In this document: piece after piece, positions 16,757-24,537 of the stretch
Position numbering within the stretch: position 1 is the stretch's first letter
Layout: every line of letters starts with the position of its first letter
Assembly (NCBI RefSeq): GCF_019104745.1
Contig: NZ_JAHRWL010000001.1
Location: 186,001 to 250,000, forward strand
Source: Thalassococcus arenae
GTDB lineage: Bacteria > Pseudomonadota > Alphaproteobacteria > Rhodobacterales > Rhodobacteraceae
Direction of reading: 5' to 3'
Length of the DNA stretch: 64,000 nucleotides
Translations under genes and position numbers: made by a program
The notes under the pieces: model-generated
What the model saw: only the letters and a program-made list of their open reading frames with translations
Database searches by the model: none
What the model was told of the DNA's origin: nothing

Positions 16757-16963
16757 ATGCCGAACGGCACCGTGAAATGGTTCAACACAACCAAGGGCTA
16801 TGGGTTCATCGCCCCCGAAGACGGCGGCAAGGACGTGTTCGTCCATATCTCCGCTGTCGAACGCGCCGGTCTGACCGGGCTTGCCGATGACCAGAAAGTC
16901 AGTTTCGAGCTGGAAGAAGGCCGGGACGGACGGATGCTGGCGACGGAGCTCAAGGCGCTCTGA
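16757..16963 (+). CDS. Cold-shock protein, CspA family
   Basis: A 68-residue single cold-shock domain. RNP1 (KGYGFIAP) and RNP2 (VFVHIS) are intact, with the start MPNGTVKWFNTTKGYGF. It binds single-stranded RNA/DNA and acts as an RNA chaperone. A good ribosome site, AAGGAG, lies 10 bases before the ATG. About 150 untranslated bases precede it, usual for csp genes whose 5' leader is temperature-responsive; a TTGACC-like element at 16633 could be the -35. Confidence 0.93.
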   Translation: MPNGTVKWFNTTKGYGFIAPEDGGKDVFVHISAVERAGLTGLADDQKVSFELEEGRDGRMLATELKAL

Positions 16964-16976
16964 CCACCCGATCCGC

Positions 16977-17882
16977 TTATTGCGACTGCAGCTTGCGGGC
17001 TTCCTTGCCCGCAAGATCGATGAGGTCGGTCATGAACGGTTTTTGCAGGTCTTCGCTGCGCGTGGCAGCGTAGAGCGTCCGCGTCACGCCTTGCCGCGTC
17101 AACGGCCGCGTGACGTAATCGGAGCTGTACTTGACCTCTCGCACGACCCAGTCGGGCAGAACCGACACGCCCCGGTTCGATGCCACCAGCAGCAGGATCA
17201 CGGCGGTCAGTTCGACCTGCCGGATGGCCGCCGGTTCGACCTTGGCGGGCATCAGCAATTGGCTGAAAACATCCAGCTTGCTGCGATCGACCGGGTAGGT
17301 GATCAGGGTCTCGCCGCGGAAATCCTCGGCCTCGACGAACGACTTGGCCGCGAGGGGATGATTGGCGGCGGCGACGAAGACCGGGTTGTAGTCGAACAGC
17401 GGTGAAAAGGTGACGCCCGGGATGTCCTCGGGGTCGGACGAGATGACCACGTCGACGTCTTCCTTGGCCAGCGCCGGCAACGCGTCGAAGGCCAGCCCTG
17501 CGCGGATGTCGACATCGACATCGGGCCAGTTCCTGCGAAAGGTTTCCAGAACCGGGAACAGCCATTCGAAACAGGCATGGCATTCGATGGCGATGTGCAG
17601 CCGACCGGATTTCCCGGCGCGCAGACCGGCGAATTCGTCCTGCAGCGCCTCGATCTGCGGCAGAACCTGCTCGGCCAGACGCAACAACCGCAACCCCGCT
17701 GCCGACAGCCGCATCGGTTTTGACCGCCGCACGAACAGCTCGACCCCGGCCTGGTCCTCCAACCCCTTGATCTGATGGGACAGCGCGGATTGCGTGATGT
17801 TCAGCTTGTCCGCGGCCCGGGCCAGCCCGCCGGATTCGTGGATGGCCTTGATGGTGCGCAGGTGCCGGAACTCGATATGCAT
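16977..17882 (-). CDS. metR: LysR-type regulator, MetR-like
   Basis: A 301-residue LysR regulator. The N-terminal winged helix reads IEFRHLRTIKAIHESGGLARAADKLNITQSALSHQIKGLE, and the effector domain begins near SGRLHIAIECHACFEWLFPVLE. That phrase (ECHxCFEWLxPxL) and divergence from metF identify it as MetR, which uses homocysteine as co-inducer. The start is the ATG at 17882. An 87-base region shared with metF carries a MetR-box-like site. Confidence 0.88.
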   Translation of the reverse strand: MHIEFRHLRTIKAIHESGGLARAADKLNITQSALSHQIKGLEDQAGVELFVRRSKPMRLSAAGLRLLRLAEQVLPQIEALQDEFAGLRAGKSGRLHIAIECHACFEWLFPVLETFRRNWPDVDVDIRAGLAFDALPALAKEDVDVVISSDPEDIPGVTFSPLFDYNPVFVAAANHPLAAKSFVEAEDFRGETLITYPVDRSKLDVFSQLLMPAKVEPAAIRQVELTAVILLLVASNRGVSVLPDWVVREVKYSSDYVTRPLTRQGVTRTLYAATRSEDLQKPFMTDLIDLAGKEARKLQSQ

Positions 17883-17910
17883 GTGTGATTCATGTTGTTG
17901 ATGAGATTTA

Positions 17911-17923
17911 TGAGTTTGTTTCA
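17911..17923. promoter_or_regulatory. MetR-box-like site
   Basis: TGAGTTTGTTTCA matches the MetR consensus TGAA-N5-TTCA with one mismatch. It sits 28 bases from the metR start and 47 from the metF start, so it could control both. Confidence 0.6.
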
Positions 17924-17969
17924 CATCCGCGGCCATGCCACAAGAGCGCAAGACACACGAGGACAGACC

Positions 17970-18836
17970 ATGACCCGCCCTGCCATTTCCTTTGAATTCT
18001 TCCCGCCGCGCAATATCGAGGCCACGTTCCGGCTGTGGGACACGGTGCAGGTCCTGGCGCCGCTGCAACCCCGTTTCGTGTCGGTCACCTATGGCGCCGG
18101 CGGGACGACCCGCGATCTGACCCGTGACGTCGTGCGCACCCTGCACCGACATTCGGGTCTGCGCACCGCGGCACATCTGACCTGCGTCGAGGCCAGCCGC
18201 GCGGAGACCCTGGGCATCGCCCGCGACTTTGCCGCCGACGGCGTGACCGACATCGTGGCGCTGCGCGGCGACCCGCCGAAAGGCGCCGACCGGTTCGAGG
18301 CGCGCGCCGACGGGTTCGGCAGTTCGGTGGAACTGATCGAGGCGCTGAGCGAGACCGGCGATGTCACCATTCGCGTCGGCGCCTATCCCGACAAGCATCC
18401 CGAGGCGGCCGACATCGCGGCCGATGTCGAATGGCTCAAGCGCAAGCTGGACGCGGGTGCCGCCGAGGCGATCACCCAGTTCTTCTTCGAGGCCGAGACG
18501 TTCTTCCGGTTCCGCGATGCCTGCGAGAAGGCCGGGATCGACAAGCCGATCGTGCCGGGCATCCTGCCGATCGAGAACTGGGCGGGCGCCAAGCGGTTTG
18601 CCGAGCGCTGCGGCACGCCGGTTCCGGCCTGGCTGTCGGACGCCTTCGACAAGGCGGTACGCGACGGGCGCGAGGAATTGCTGGCGACCGCGGTCTGCAC
18701 CGAATTGTGCTCGGACCTGCTGGAAGGCGGCGTCGACAGCCTGCATTTCTACACGCTGAACCGGCCGGAACTGACCCGCGACGTCTGTTTCGCCCTGGGC
18801 ATCACGCCCGAGGTCTCGTTGCAGAACGTGGCCTGA
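17970..18836 (+). CDS. metF: 5,10-methylenetetrahydrofolate reductase
   Basis: A 288-residue flavoprotein making 5-methyl-THF for methionine synthesis. The TIM-barrel signatures ISFEFFPPRN, FVSVTYGAGGTTR, AAHLTCVEAS, IVALRGDPPKG and AITQFFFEAETFFRF are all present. The C-terminal FYTLNRPELTRDVCFALGI is typical. Transcribed divergently from metR; a terminator follows 8 bases after the stop. The start is the ATG at 17970, although the open frame extends upstream. Confidence 0.95.
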   Translation: MTRPAISFEFFPPRNIEATFRLWDTVQVLAPLQPRFVSVTYGAGGTTRDLTRDVVRTLHRHSGLRTAAHLTCVEASRAETLGIARDFAADGVTDIVALRGDPPKGADRFEARADGFGSSVELIEALSETGDVTIRVGAYPDKHPEAADIAADVEWLKRKLDAGAAEAITQFFFEAETFFRFRDACEKAGIDKPIVPGILPIENWAGAKRFAERCGTPVPAWLSDAFDKAVRDGREELLATAVCTELCSDLLEGGVDSLHFYTLNRPELTRDVCFALGITPEVSLQNVA

Positions 18837-18844
18837 TCCGAAGA

Positions 18845-18872
18845 AGCCCGCCTGACGGCGGGCTCTCTTTTC
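18845..18872 (+). terminator. Terminator of metF
   Basis: AGCCCGCC pairs with GGCGGGCT across TGAC and is followed by CTCTTTTC. Eight-base perfect stem with a T-rich tail. Confidence 0.8.
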
Positions 18873-18874
18873 CT

Positions 18875-18970
18875 CTGGGGGCAAGCCCCCAGCCCCCCGC
18901 TCGGGATGTGTTGCCCGGGCGATGGGCCCGGTCACGCAGGGCAGGCCTGCGTATTTTCAAAAGAGAAGAA
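18875..18970. repeat. Dispersed intergenic repeat, copy 2
   Basis: Begins with a perfect hairpin, CTGGGGGC/GCCCCCAG, and ends with GCGTATTTTCAA followed by AAGAGAAGAA. The end part recurs at 7680-7704 (reversed) and 23467-23489. The G/C-rich hairpin part recurs in modified form at 4390-4430 and 23490-23510. Confidence 0.6.
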
Positions 18971-18976
18971 CGGGGA

Positions 18977-19798
18977 TCACCGCGGCTGGCCGCCCAGGTT
19001 CTGCGTGAGTTCCCGCGCGGCGGCGGCGACGCGGGCGCCGATTTCCGGCAGTGCCTGATCCGGCAGGCGTGCGGCGGGGCCGGAGACCGACAGGCCCGCC
19101 ACCGCCTCGCCGTTGTGATCGAAGATCGCGGCGGCGATGCAGCGCATGCCGAGGTTCTTTTCCTCGTCGTCGATGGCATAGCCGCGGTCGCGGATGCGCG
19201 ACAGATCGGCGCTCAGCGTCGCGTCGTTGACCAGCGTGTGCTTGGTGAACCGTTCCAGCCCGTGACGGGCGACGATGGCGGCGCAATCCGCGGACGGGAC
19301 ATGGGCCAGCAGCGCCTTTCCGATGCCCGAGGCATGCATGGGCGACAGCGTTCCGGGCGGAAAGAAGGCGCGGATCGCGTTGTGGCATTCGACCTGGCTG
19401 ACGAACAGGACCTGGCCGTCGCGGGCGATGCCAAGATTGGCGGTTTCGCCGGTGTCGCGCATCAGCTGGCGCAGGATCGGGCGGGCACGTTCCACCAGAG
19501 ACGTGCGGCGCAGGAAGCGCGCGCCGATCAGGAAGGCGCGCGGACCGATATGCCAGGTCTGCCCCGCCGGGTCGAAATCGACGATGCCGCGGGCTTCGAG
19601 CGTGAAGAGCACGCGGTAGAGCGTGGCGGCCGACTGGCCGGTGTCTTCGGCCAGGTCCGACAGGGTGGTACCGCCCAGTTCGCTGAGCCGTTCCAGCACC
19701 TCCATCGCGCGATCCAGCGCCTTGATGGTGTTCTGTTCGGACTTGTCGGACCAGGCGCGCGGACGGCCGCGGGGCCGGGATTCGGCAGGGCTGGGCAT
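18977..19798 (-). CDS. bhcR: IclR-family regulator of the beta-hydroxyaspartate cycle
   Basis: A 273-residue IclR protein: a winged helix in the first 90 residues (IKALDRAMEVLERLSELGGTTLSDLAEDTG, AATLYRVLFTLEARGIVDFD) and an effector-binding domain (HASGIGKALLAHVP, GYAIDDEEKNLGMRCIAAAIFDHNGEAVAGLSVSGP). Its placement divergent from bhcABCD is that of BhcR in Paracoccus denitrificans, which senses glyoxylate. The start is MPSPAESRPRGRPRAW at 19798. Palindromic sites fill the intergenic region. Confidence 0.9.
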   Translation of the reverse strand: MPSPAESRPRGRPRAWSDKSEQNTIKALDRAMEVLERLSELGGTTLSDLAEDTGQSAATLYRVLFTLEARGIVDFDPAGQTWHIGPRAFLIGARFLRRTSLVERARPILRQLMRDTGETANLGIARDGQVLFVSQVECHNAIRAFFPPGTLSPMHASGIGKALLAHVPSADCAAIVARHGLERFTKHTLVNDATLSADLSRIRDRGYAIDDEEKNLGMRCIAAAIFDHNGEAVAGLSVSGPAARLPDQALPEIGARVAAAARELTQNLGGQPR

Positions 19799-19806
19799 GG
19801 CATTTC

Positions 19807-19892
19807 TTTCATTATGAAATGATATTTCACCATATGAAAAATTCAAACGCCTGAAATCAAGGGAAATTTTTGGTTCTCGGATTTCTGAAATC
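19807..19892. promoter_or_regulatory. Cluster of palindromes, probable BhcR operators
   Basis: Three TTTC/GAAA palindromes lie between bhcR and bhcA: TTTCATTATGAAA (19807-19819, perfect around a central base), TTTCACCATATGAAA (19825-19839, five-base arms) and GATTTCTGAAATC (19880-19892, perfect). The first two are 18-20 bases apart centre to centre, on nearly the same DNA face. They could serve bhcR autoregulation and bhcABCD control. Confidence 0.65.
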
Positions 19893-19959
19893 GTTTTTCA
19901 AAAAAATTGCGGCGGGACGGACGGCCCGGTAGACCGATGGAAACGAGGAGGAACCCGCC

Positions 19960-21150
19960 ATGAGCTTGCAGAATCCGGTCTTCATCCCCGGGCCGACCAA
20001 CATCCCCGAGGCGATCCGCAAGGCTTGCGACGTGCCGACGATCGACCACCGATCGCCGCTGTTCGCGACTATCCTGCATCCGGCGCTGGACGGGGTGCGC
20101 AAGGTGCTCAAGCAGACCCGGGGCGAGACCTTCATCTTTCCGGCCTCGGGCACCGGCGGTTGGGAAACCGCGCTGAGCAACACGCTGAACCCCGGTGACC
20201 GCGTTCTGGCCGCGCGTAACGGCATGTTCAGCCACAAGTGGATCGACATGTGCCAGCGTTTCGGGCTGCAGGTCACGCAGGTCGATGTGCCCTGGGGCGA
20301 GGGCCTGCCGGTGGCGCAGTTCGAGGAAATCCTGCGCGAGGACGAGAGAGGCAGCATCAAGGCGGTGCTGGCCACCCATAACGAGACCGCGACCGGCGTC
20401 GTGTCGGACATCGCCGGGCTGCGCCGCGCGATGGATGCGGCGGGTCACGGCGCGCTGCTGCTGGTCGACGGGGTCAGCTCGATCGGGTCGATGGATTTCC
20501 GGTTCGACGCCTGGGGCGTGGATGTCGCGGTCACCGGATCGCAAAAGGGCTTCATGCTGCCCGCGGGCCTGGCCATCGTCGGCTTCAGCGAAAAGGCGGT
20601 GGCCGCGTCGAAGACGGCCACCCTGCCCCGGACGTTCTGGAGTATCGACGACATGCGCAAGGGTTATGCGGCCGACGCCTATCCCTACACGCCGTCGGTC
20701 GGGCTGATGAACGGGCTGAAGCTGGCGACCGAGATGCTGCTGGCCGAGGGGCTGGACACTGTCTTTGCCCGTCATGCCCGCATTGCCGAAGGCGTGCGCG
20801 CCGCGGTCGCCGCCTGGGGAATGAAGCCCTGCGCGGTGTCACCCGATCTCTATTCGAACACCGTCACGGCGATCCGCACGCCCGAGGGCTTCAACGCCTC
20901 GCGCATCGTCGAGCATGCGGCCACGCGATACGGCATGGCCTTCGGCACCGGCCTGGGCGACGTCGCGGGCAAGGTGTTCCGCATCGGGCACCTGGGGTCG
21001 TTGACCGATGCGATGGCGCTGTCGGGGATCGCCACGGCCGAGATGGTCATGGCCGACCTGGGACTGGACATCACCTTGGGTTCGGGCGTCGCGGCGGCAC
21101 AGGCCGTTTATCGCCACGGCGCCGCAGCAGAAAGGATGGCAGCGCAGTGA
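19960..21150 (+). CDS. bhcA: L-aspartate-glyoxylate aminotransferase
   Basis: A 396-residue PLP-dependent class V aminotransferase. It makes glycine from glyoxylate using aspartate, opening the beta-hydroxyaspartate cycle. Class V features are FIPGPTNIPEAIRKA, FIFPASGTGGWETALSN, LLLVDGVSSIGSMDFRFDAWGVD and the PLP lysine in TGSQKGFMLPAGLAIV. Length and order match BhcA. An AGGAGG-like site (gaggagga) precedes the ATG. Overlaps bhcB by 4 bases. Confidence 0.95.
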   Translation: MSLQNPVFIPGPTNIPEAIRKACDVPTIDHRSPLFATILHPALDGVRKVLKQTRGETFIFPASGTGGWETALSNTLNPGDRVLAARNGMFSHKWIDMCQRFGLQVTQVDVPWGEGLPVAQFEEILREDERGSIKAVLATHNETATGVVSDIAGLRRAMDAAGHGALLLVDGVSSIGSMDFRFDAWGVDVAVTGSQKGFMLPAGLAIVGFSEKAVAASKTATLPRTFWSIDDMRKGYAADAYPYTPSVGLMNGLKLATEMLLAEGLDTVFARHARIAEGVRAAVAAWGMKPCAVSPDLYSNTVTAIRTPEGFNASRIVEHAATRYGMAFGTGLGDVAGKVFRIGHLGSLTDAMALSGIATAEMVMADLGLDITLGSGVAAAQAVYRHGAAAERMAAQ

Positions 21151-22118
21151 AGGACACGATCACGCATCTTCCGACCTACGAGGACATGCTGGCCGCGCAT
21201 GAGCGGATCAAGCCCCATATCCATCGCACCCCGGTGCTGACCTCGTCCTACCTGAACGAATTGACCGGCGCGCAGTTGTTCTTCAAATGCGAGAACTTCC
21301 AGAAGGCCGGCGCGTTCAAGGTGCGCGGTGCGACCAACGCGGTGTTCGGGCTGTCGGACGAGATGGCCGCGAAGGGTGTCGCGACGCATTCGTCGGGCAA
21401 CCACGCGCTGTCACTCAGCTATGCTGCCGGCCGACGCGGTATTCCGTGCCACGTGGTCATGCCGCGCACCGCGCCGCAGGCCAAGAAGGACGCCGTGCGC
21501 GGCTATGGCGGCATCATCACCGAGTGCGAGCCGTCGACCACCTCGCGCGAGGCGGTTTTCGCCGAAGTGCAGGCCGCGACGGGTGCGGAATTCGTGCATC
21601 CCTACAACGATCCGCGGGTGATCGCCGGTCAGGGCACCTGCAGCAAGGAACTGATGGAGCAGACCGACGGGCTGGATGCGGTCATCGCGCCGATCGGCGG
21701 CGGCGGCATGGTATCGGGCTGCTGCCTGACGCTGTCGACGCTGGCGCCCGAGGTCGCGATCTATGCCGCCGAGCCGGAACAGGCCGACGATGCCGCGCGG
21801 TCCTTCAAGGCCGGGCATATCATCGCCGACGACGCGCCGGTGACCATCGCCGACGGGTTGAAGGTGCCGCTGAAGGAGAACACCTGGCATTTCGTGTCCA
21901 ACCACGTGACCGACATCCTCACCACCTCGGAGGACGAGATCGTCGACGCGATGAAGCTGATCTGGAAACGGATGAAGATCGTGATGGAGCCGAGCTGCGC
22001 CCCGCCGCTGGCGGCGATCCTGAAGAACCCCGAGACGTTCCGCGGCAAGCGCGTGGGCGTCATCATCACCGGCGGCAATGTCGATCTGGATGCCTTGCCG
22101 TGGATGAAAGGCGCGTGA
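21147..22118 (+). CDS. bhcB: erythro-beta-hydroxyaspartate dehydratase
   Basis: A 323-residue fold-type II PLP enzyme related to serine racemase/threonine dehydratase. It removes water from (2R,3S)-beta-hydroxyaspartate to give iminosuccinate. The PLP lysine is in NFQKAGAFKVRGATNAV, the phosphate loop in SSGNHALSLSYAA and glycine loop in PIGGGGMVSG. It starts at a GTG overlapping the bhcA stop. A hairpin (GGCGGGGT/ACCCCGCC, 22150-22167) and ~105 bases separate it from bhcC. Confidence 0.95.
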   Translation: MKDTITHLPTYEDMLAAHERIKPHIHRTPVLTSSYLNELTGAQLFFKCENFQKAGAFKVRGATNAVFGLSDEMAAKGVATHSSGNHALSLSYAAGRRGIPCHVVMPRTAPQAKKDAVRGYGGIITECEPSTTSREAVFAEVQAATGAEFVHPYNDPRVIAGQGTCSKELMEQTDGLDAVIAPIGGGGMVSGCCLTLSTLAPEVAIYAAEPEQADDAARSFKAGHIIADDAPVTIADGLKVPLKENTWHFVSNHVTDILTTSEDEIVDAMKLIWKRMKIVMEPSCAPPLAAILKNPETFRGKRVGVIITGGNVDLDALPWMKGA

Positions 22119-22149
22119 GACCACCCAGCCTGCAACAACTGCCGTGGAC

Positions 22150-22167
22150 GGCGGGGTAAACCCCGCC
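22150..22167. repeat. Hairpin between bhcB and bhcC
   Basis: GGCGGGGT pairs perfectly with ACCCCGCC around AA. No T-tract follows, so it is a within-operon structure. The surrounding text (GTGGACGGCGGGGTAAACC) resembles a hairpin family I associate with Rhodobacterales genomes. Confidence 0.55.
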
Positions 22168-22223
22168 CTACAGCCTGACCGAACCCTCCCTTCCTTTTGA
22201 CTCCGACCCCTAGGAGACTTGCC

Positions 22224-23387
22224 ATGAAAGACATGACCAATCTCGACGAACTCGAAGTCGGTTTCGACATCCCGGCCCTGCCCGGCATGGACGAGGCCGA
22301 TATCCAGACCCCCTGCCTGGTGCTCGATCTCGACGCGCTGGAGCGCAACATCAAGAAGATGGGCGACTATGCCCGCGCGCATGGCATGCGCCACCGGGTG
22401 CACGGCAAGATGCACAAGTCGGTCGACGTGGCGCGGTTGCAGGTCGAACTGGGCGGCGCCTGCGGCGTCTGCTGCCAGAAAGTCAGCGAGGCCGAGGTCT
22501 TTGCCCGCGGCGGGATCAAGGATGTGCTGGTTTCGAACCAGGTGCGCGACCCGACCAAGATCGACCGGCTGGCGCGGATGCCGAAACTGGGCGCGCGGAC
22601 GATCTGCTGCGTCGACGACATCGCCAACGTGGCCGATCTTTCGGCGGCGGCGACCCGTCACGGCACGCAGATCGAATGCCTGGTGGAGATCGACTGCGGC
22701 GCCGGGCGCTGCGGCGTGACGACGACACCCGCCGTGGTGGAAATCGCCCGCGCCATCGACGCCGCCGAGGGCCTGAAATTCGCCGGCATCCAGGCCTACC
22801 AGGGCGCCATGCAGCACATGGACAGCTATGACGACCGGAAAGCCAAGATCGACATTGCAGTGGCGCAGGTGAAAGACGCGGTCGATGCGCTCGAGGCCGA
22901 GGGTCTGGATTGCGACATCGTCGGCGGTGGCGGCACGGGCAGCTACTATTTCGAGAGCAATTCGGGCGTCTACAACGAGCTGCAGTGCGGATCCTACGCC
23001 TTCATGGATGCCGATTACGGCCGCATCCTGGACAAGGACGGCAACCGGATCGACCGCGGCGAATGGGAGAACGCGCTGTTCATCCTGACCAGCGTCATGA
23101 GCCACGCCAAGGCGGACAAGGCGATCGTCGATGCCGGCCTCAAGGCGCAATCGGTGGATAGCGGCCTGCCGGTGATCTTTGGCCGCGACGACGTGCAATA
23201 CGTCAAGTGCTCGGACGAGCATGGTGTCGTGATGGACCCCGAAGGCGTTCTGCAGGTCAACGACAAGCTGAAGCTGGTGCCCGGCCACTGCGACCCGACC
23301 TGCAACGTGCACGACTGGTATGTCGGCGTACGCAACGGCAAGGTCGAAAGCGTCTGGCCGGTCTCGGCCCGCGGCAAAGCCTATTGA
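22224..23387 (+). CDS. bhcC: beta-hydroxyaspartate aldolase
   Basis: A 387-residue D-threonine-aldolase/alanine-racemase-fold PLP enzyme that condenses glycine with glyoxylate to beta-hydroxyaspartate. The order of motifs is TPCLVLDLDALERNIKKM, the PLP lysine in HGKMHKSVDVARLQVELGG, CLVEIDCGAGRCGV, FAGIQAYQGAMQHM, GGGGTGSYYFESNSGVYNELQCGSYAFMD and PGHCDPTCNVHDWYVGVRNG (metal site). The ATG at 22224 follows TAGGAG. This is the BhcC position in the cluster. Confidence 0.94.
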   Translation: MKDMTNLDELEVGFDIPALPGMDEADIQTPCLVLDLDALERNIKKMGDYARAHGMRHRVHGKMHKSVDVARLQVELGGACGVCCQKVSEAEVFARGGIKDVLVSNQVRDPTKIDRLARMPKLGARTICCVDDIANVADLSAAATRHGTQIECLVEIDCGAGRCGVTTTPAVVEIARAIDAAEGLKFAGIQAYQGAMQHMDSYDDRKAKIDIAVAQVKDAVDALEAEGLDCDIVGGGGTGSYYFESNSGVYNELQCGSYAFMDADYGRILDKDGNRIDRGEWENALFILTSVMSHAKADKAIVDAGLKAQSVDSGLPVIFGRDDVQYVKCSDEHGVVMDPEGVLQVNDKLKLVPGHCDPTCNVHDWYVGVRNGKVESVWPVSARGKAY

Positions 23388-23462
23388 ACTGGATGGCAGG
23401 GTGCATCCCGCCCTGCCGCCTTTCGCCTTCCACCCCGATGTCGCGGCGGCGGCACGGCCGGG

Positions 23463-23512
23463 GCAGGCGTATTTTTCAAAGAGAAGAAGCAGGGGGTGCG
23501 GCCCCCGGAAAG
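23463..23512 (+). repeat. Dispersed intergenic repeat, copy 3
   Basis: GCAGGCGTATTTTTCAAAG then AGAAGAAGCAGGGGGTGCGG and CCCCCGG. The hairpin GGGGGTGCGGCCCCC lies directly before the ribosome site of bhcD. It is the plus-strand counterpart of copies at 7680-7704 and 18941-18970. Confidence 0.6.
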
Positions 23513-23520
23513 GAGAGGTC

Positions 23521-24522
23521 ATGGCCGATGGCACGACCGATATCCAGATGCATAGCGTGACGGTCGTTCCCGAGGGCGACATTGCCGGGCTGATGAGCGC
23601 CGAGGCGGCATTCGAGGCGGTCGAGGCGACCTTTGCCGCCATGTCGCGGCGCAGCGCCTACAACTTTCCGGTGATCCGCGAGGCGATCGGCCATGCCGAT
23701 GCGTTGTACGGTTTCAAGTCGGGTTTCGACCGTGACGCGCTGGCCCTTGGGCTGAAGTCCGGCGGCTACTGGCCGGGCAATGCCGCGCGCGGCCTGACCA
23801 ATCATCAATCCACCGTCATCCTGTTCGATGCCGATACCGGCCGGGTCAAGGCGCTGGTGGGCGGCAACCTGCTGACCGCGTTGCGCACGGCGGCGGCCTC
23901 GGCGGTGTCGATCAAGCACCTCGCGCGGCCTGACGCGAAGGTGCTGGGCATGGTCGGCGCGGGCCATCAATCGGCCTTCCAAATGCGTGCGGCCTGCGCG
24001 CAGCGCGATTTCGACAAGGTGGTGGGCTGGAACCTGCATCCCGAGATGCTGTCGCGGCTGTCGGACACCGCGGGCGAACTGGGCCTGCCGTTCGAGGCGG
24101 TATCGCTGGACGAATTGGGGGCGCAGGCCGATGTCATCATCACGATCACGTCGAGTTTCGATCCGATCCTGAAGGCCGGGCAGATCCGTCCCGGCACACA
24201 CCTGGCCTGCATGGGCACCGACACCAGGGGCAAGCAGGAGGTCGAAGCGGCCCTGCTGACGCGGGCGACCGTCTTTACCGACGAGATCGCACAATCGGTC
24301 AGCATCGGCGAGGCGCAGCACGCGGTGGCGGCGGGCCTGTTGGCCGAGAGCGATGTCGCCGAGATCGGCGCAGTCATCAACGGCACCCATCCGGGCCGGC
24401 GTTCGGCCGAGGAGATCACGCTGTTCGACGGCACCGGCGTGGGTCTGCAGGATCTTGCGGTTGCTGCGAAGGTGGTGGAGCTTGCCGAGGCACGGGGGGT
24501 TGCGCAAAAGATCCCCTTCTGA
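23521..24522 (+). CDS. bhcD: Iminosuccinate reductase
   Basis: A 333-residue member of the ornithine cyclodeaminase/mu-crystallin family; it reduces iminosuccinate to L-aspartate with NADH and closes the cycle. The nucleotide site is VLGMVGAGHQSAFQMRA; family segments are YNFPVIREAIGHADALYGFKSGFD, NHQSTVILFDADTGRVKALVGGNLLTALRTAAASAVS, HLACMGTDTRGKQEVE and LFDGTGVGLQDLAVAAKVV. The start is the ATG at 23521 after a GGAGAGG site. The GAPDH-family gene follows after 15 bases. Confidence 0.95.
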   Translation: MADGTTDIQMHSVTVVPEGDIAGLMSAEAAFEAVEATFAAMSRRSAYNFPVIREAIGHADALYGFKSGFDRDALALGLKSGGYWPGNAARGLTNHQSTVILFDADTGRVKALVGGNLLTALRTAAASAVSIKHLARPDAKVLGMVGAGHQSAFQMRAACAQRDFDKVVGWNLHPEMLSRLSDTAGELGLPFEAVSLDELGAQADVIITITSSFDPILKAGQIRPGTHLACMGTDTRGKQEVEAALLTRATVFTDEIAQSVSIGEAQHAVAAGLLAESDVAEIGAVINGTHPGRRSAEEITLFDGTGVGLQDLAVAAKVVELAEARGVAQKIPF

Positions 24523-24537
24523 GCGAAAGGGAGCGTC

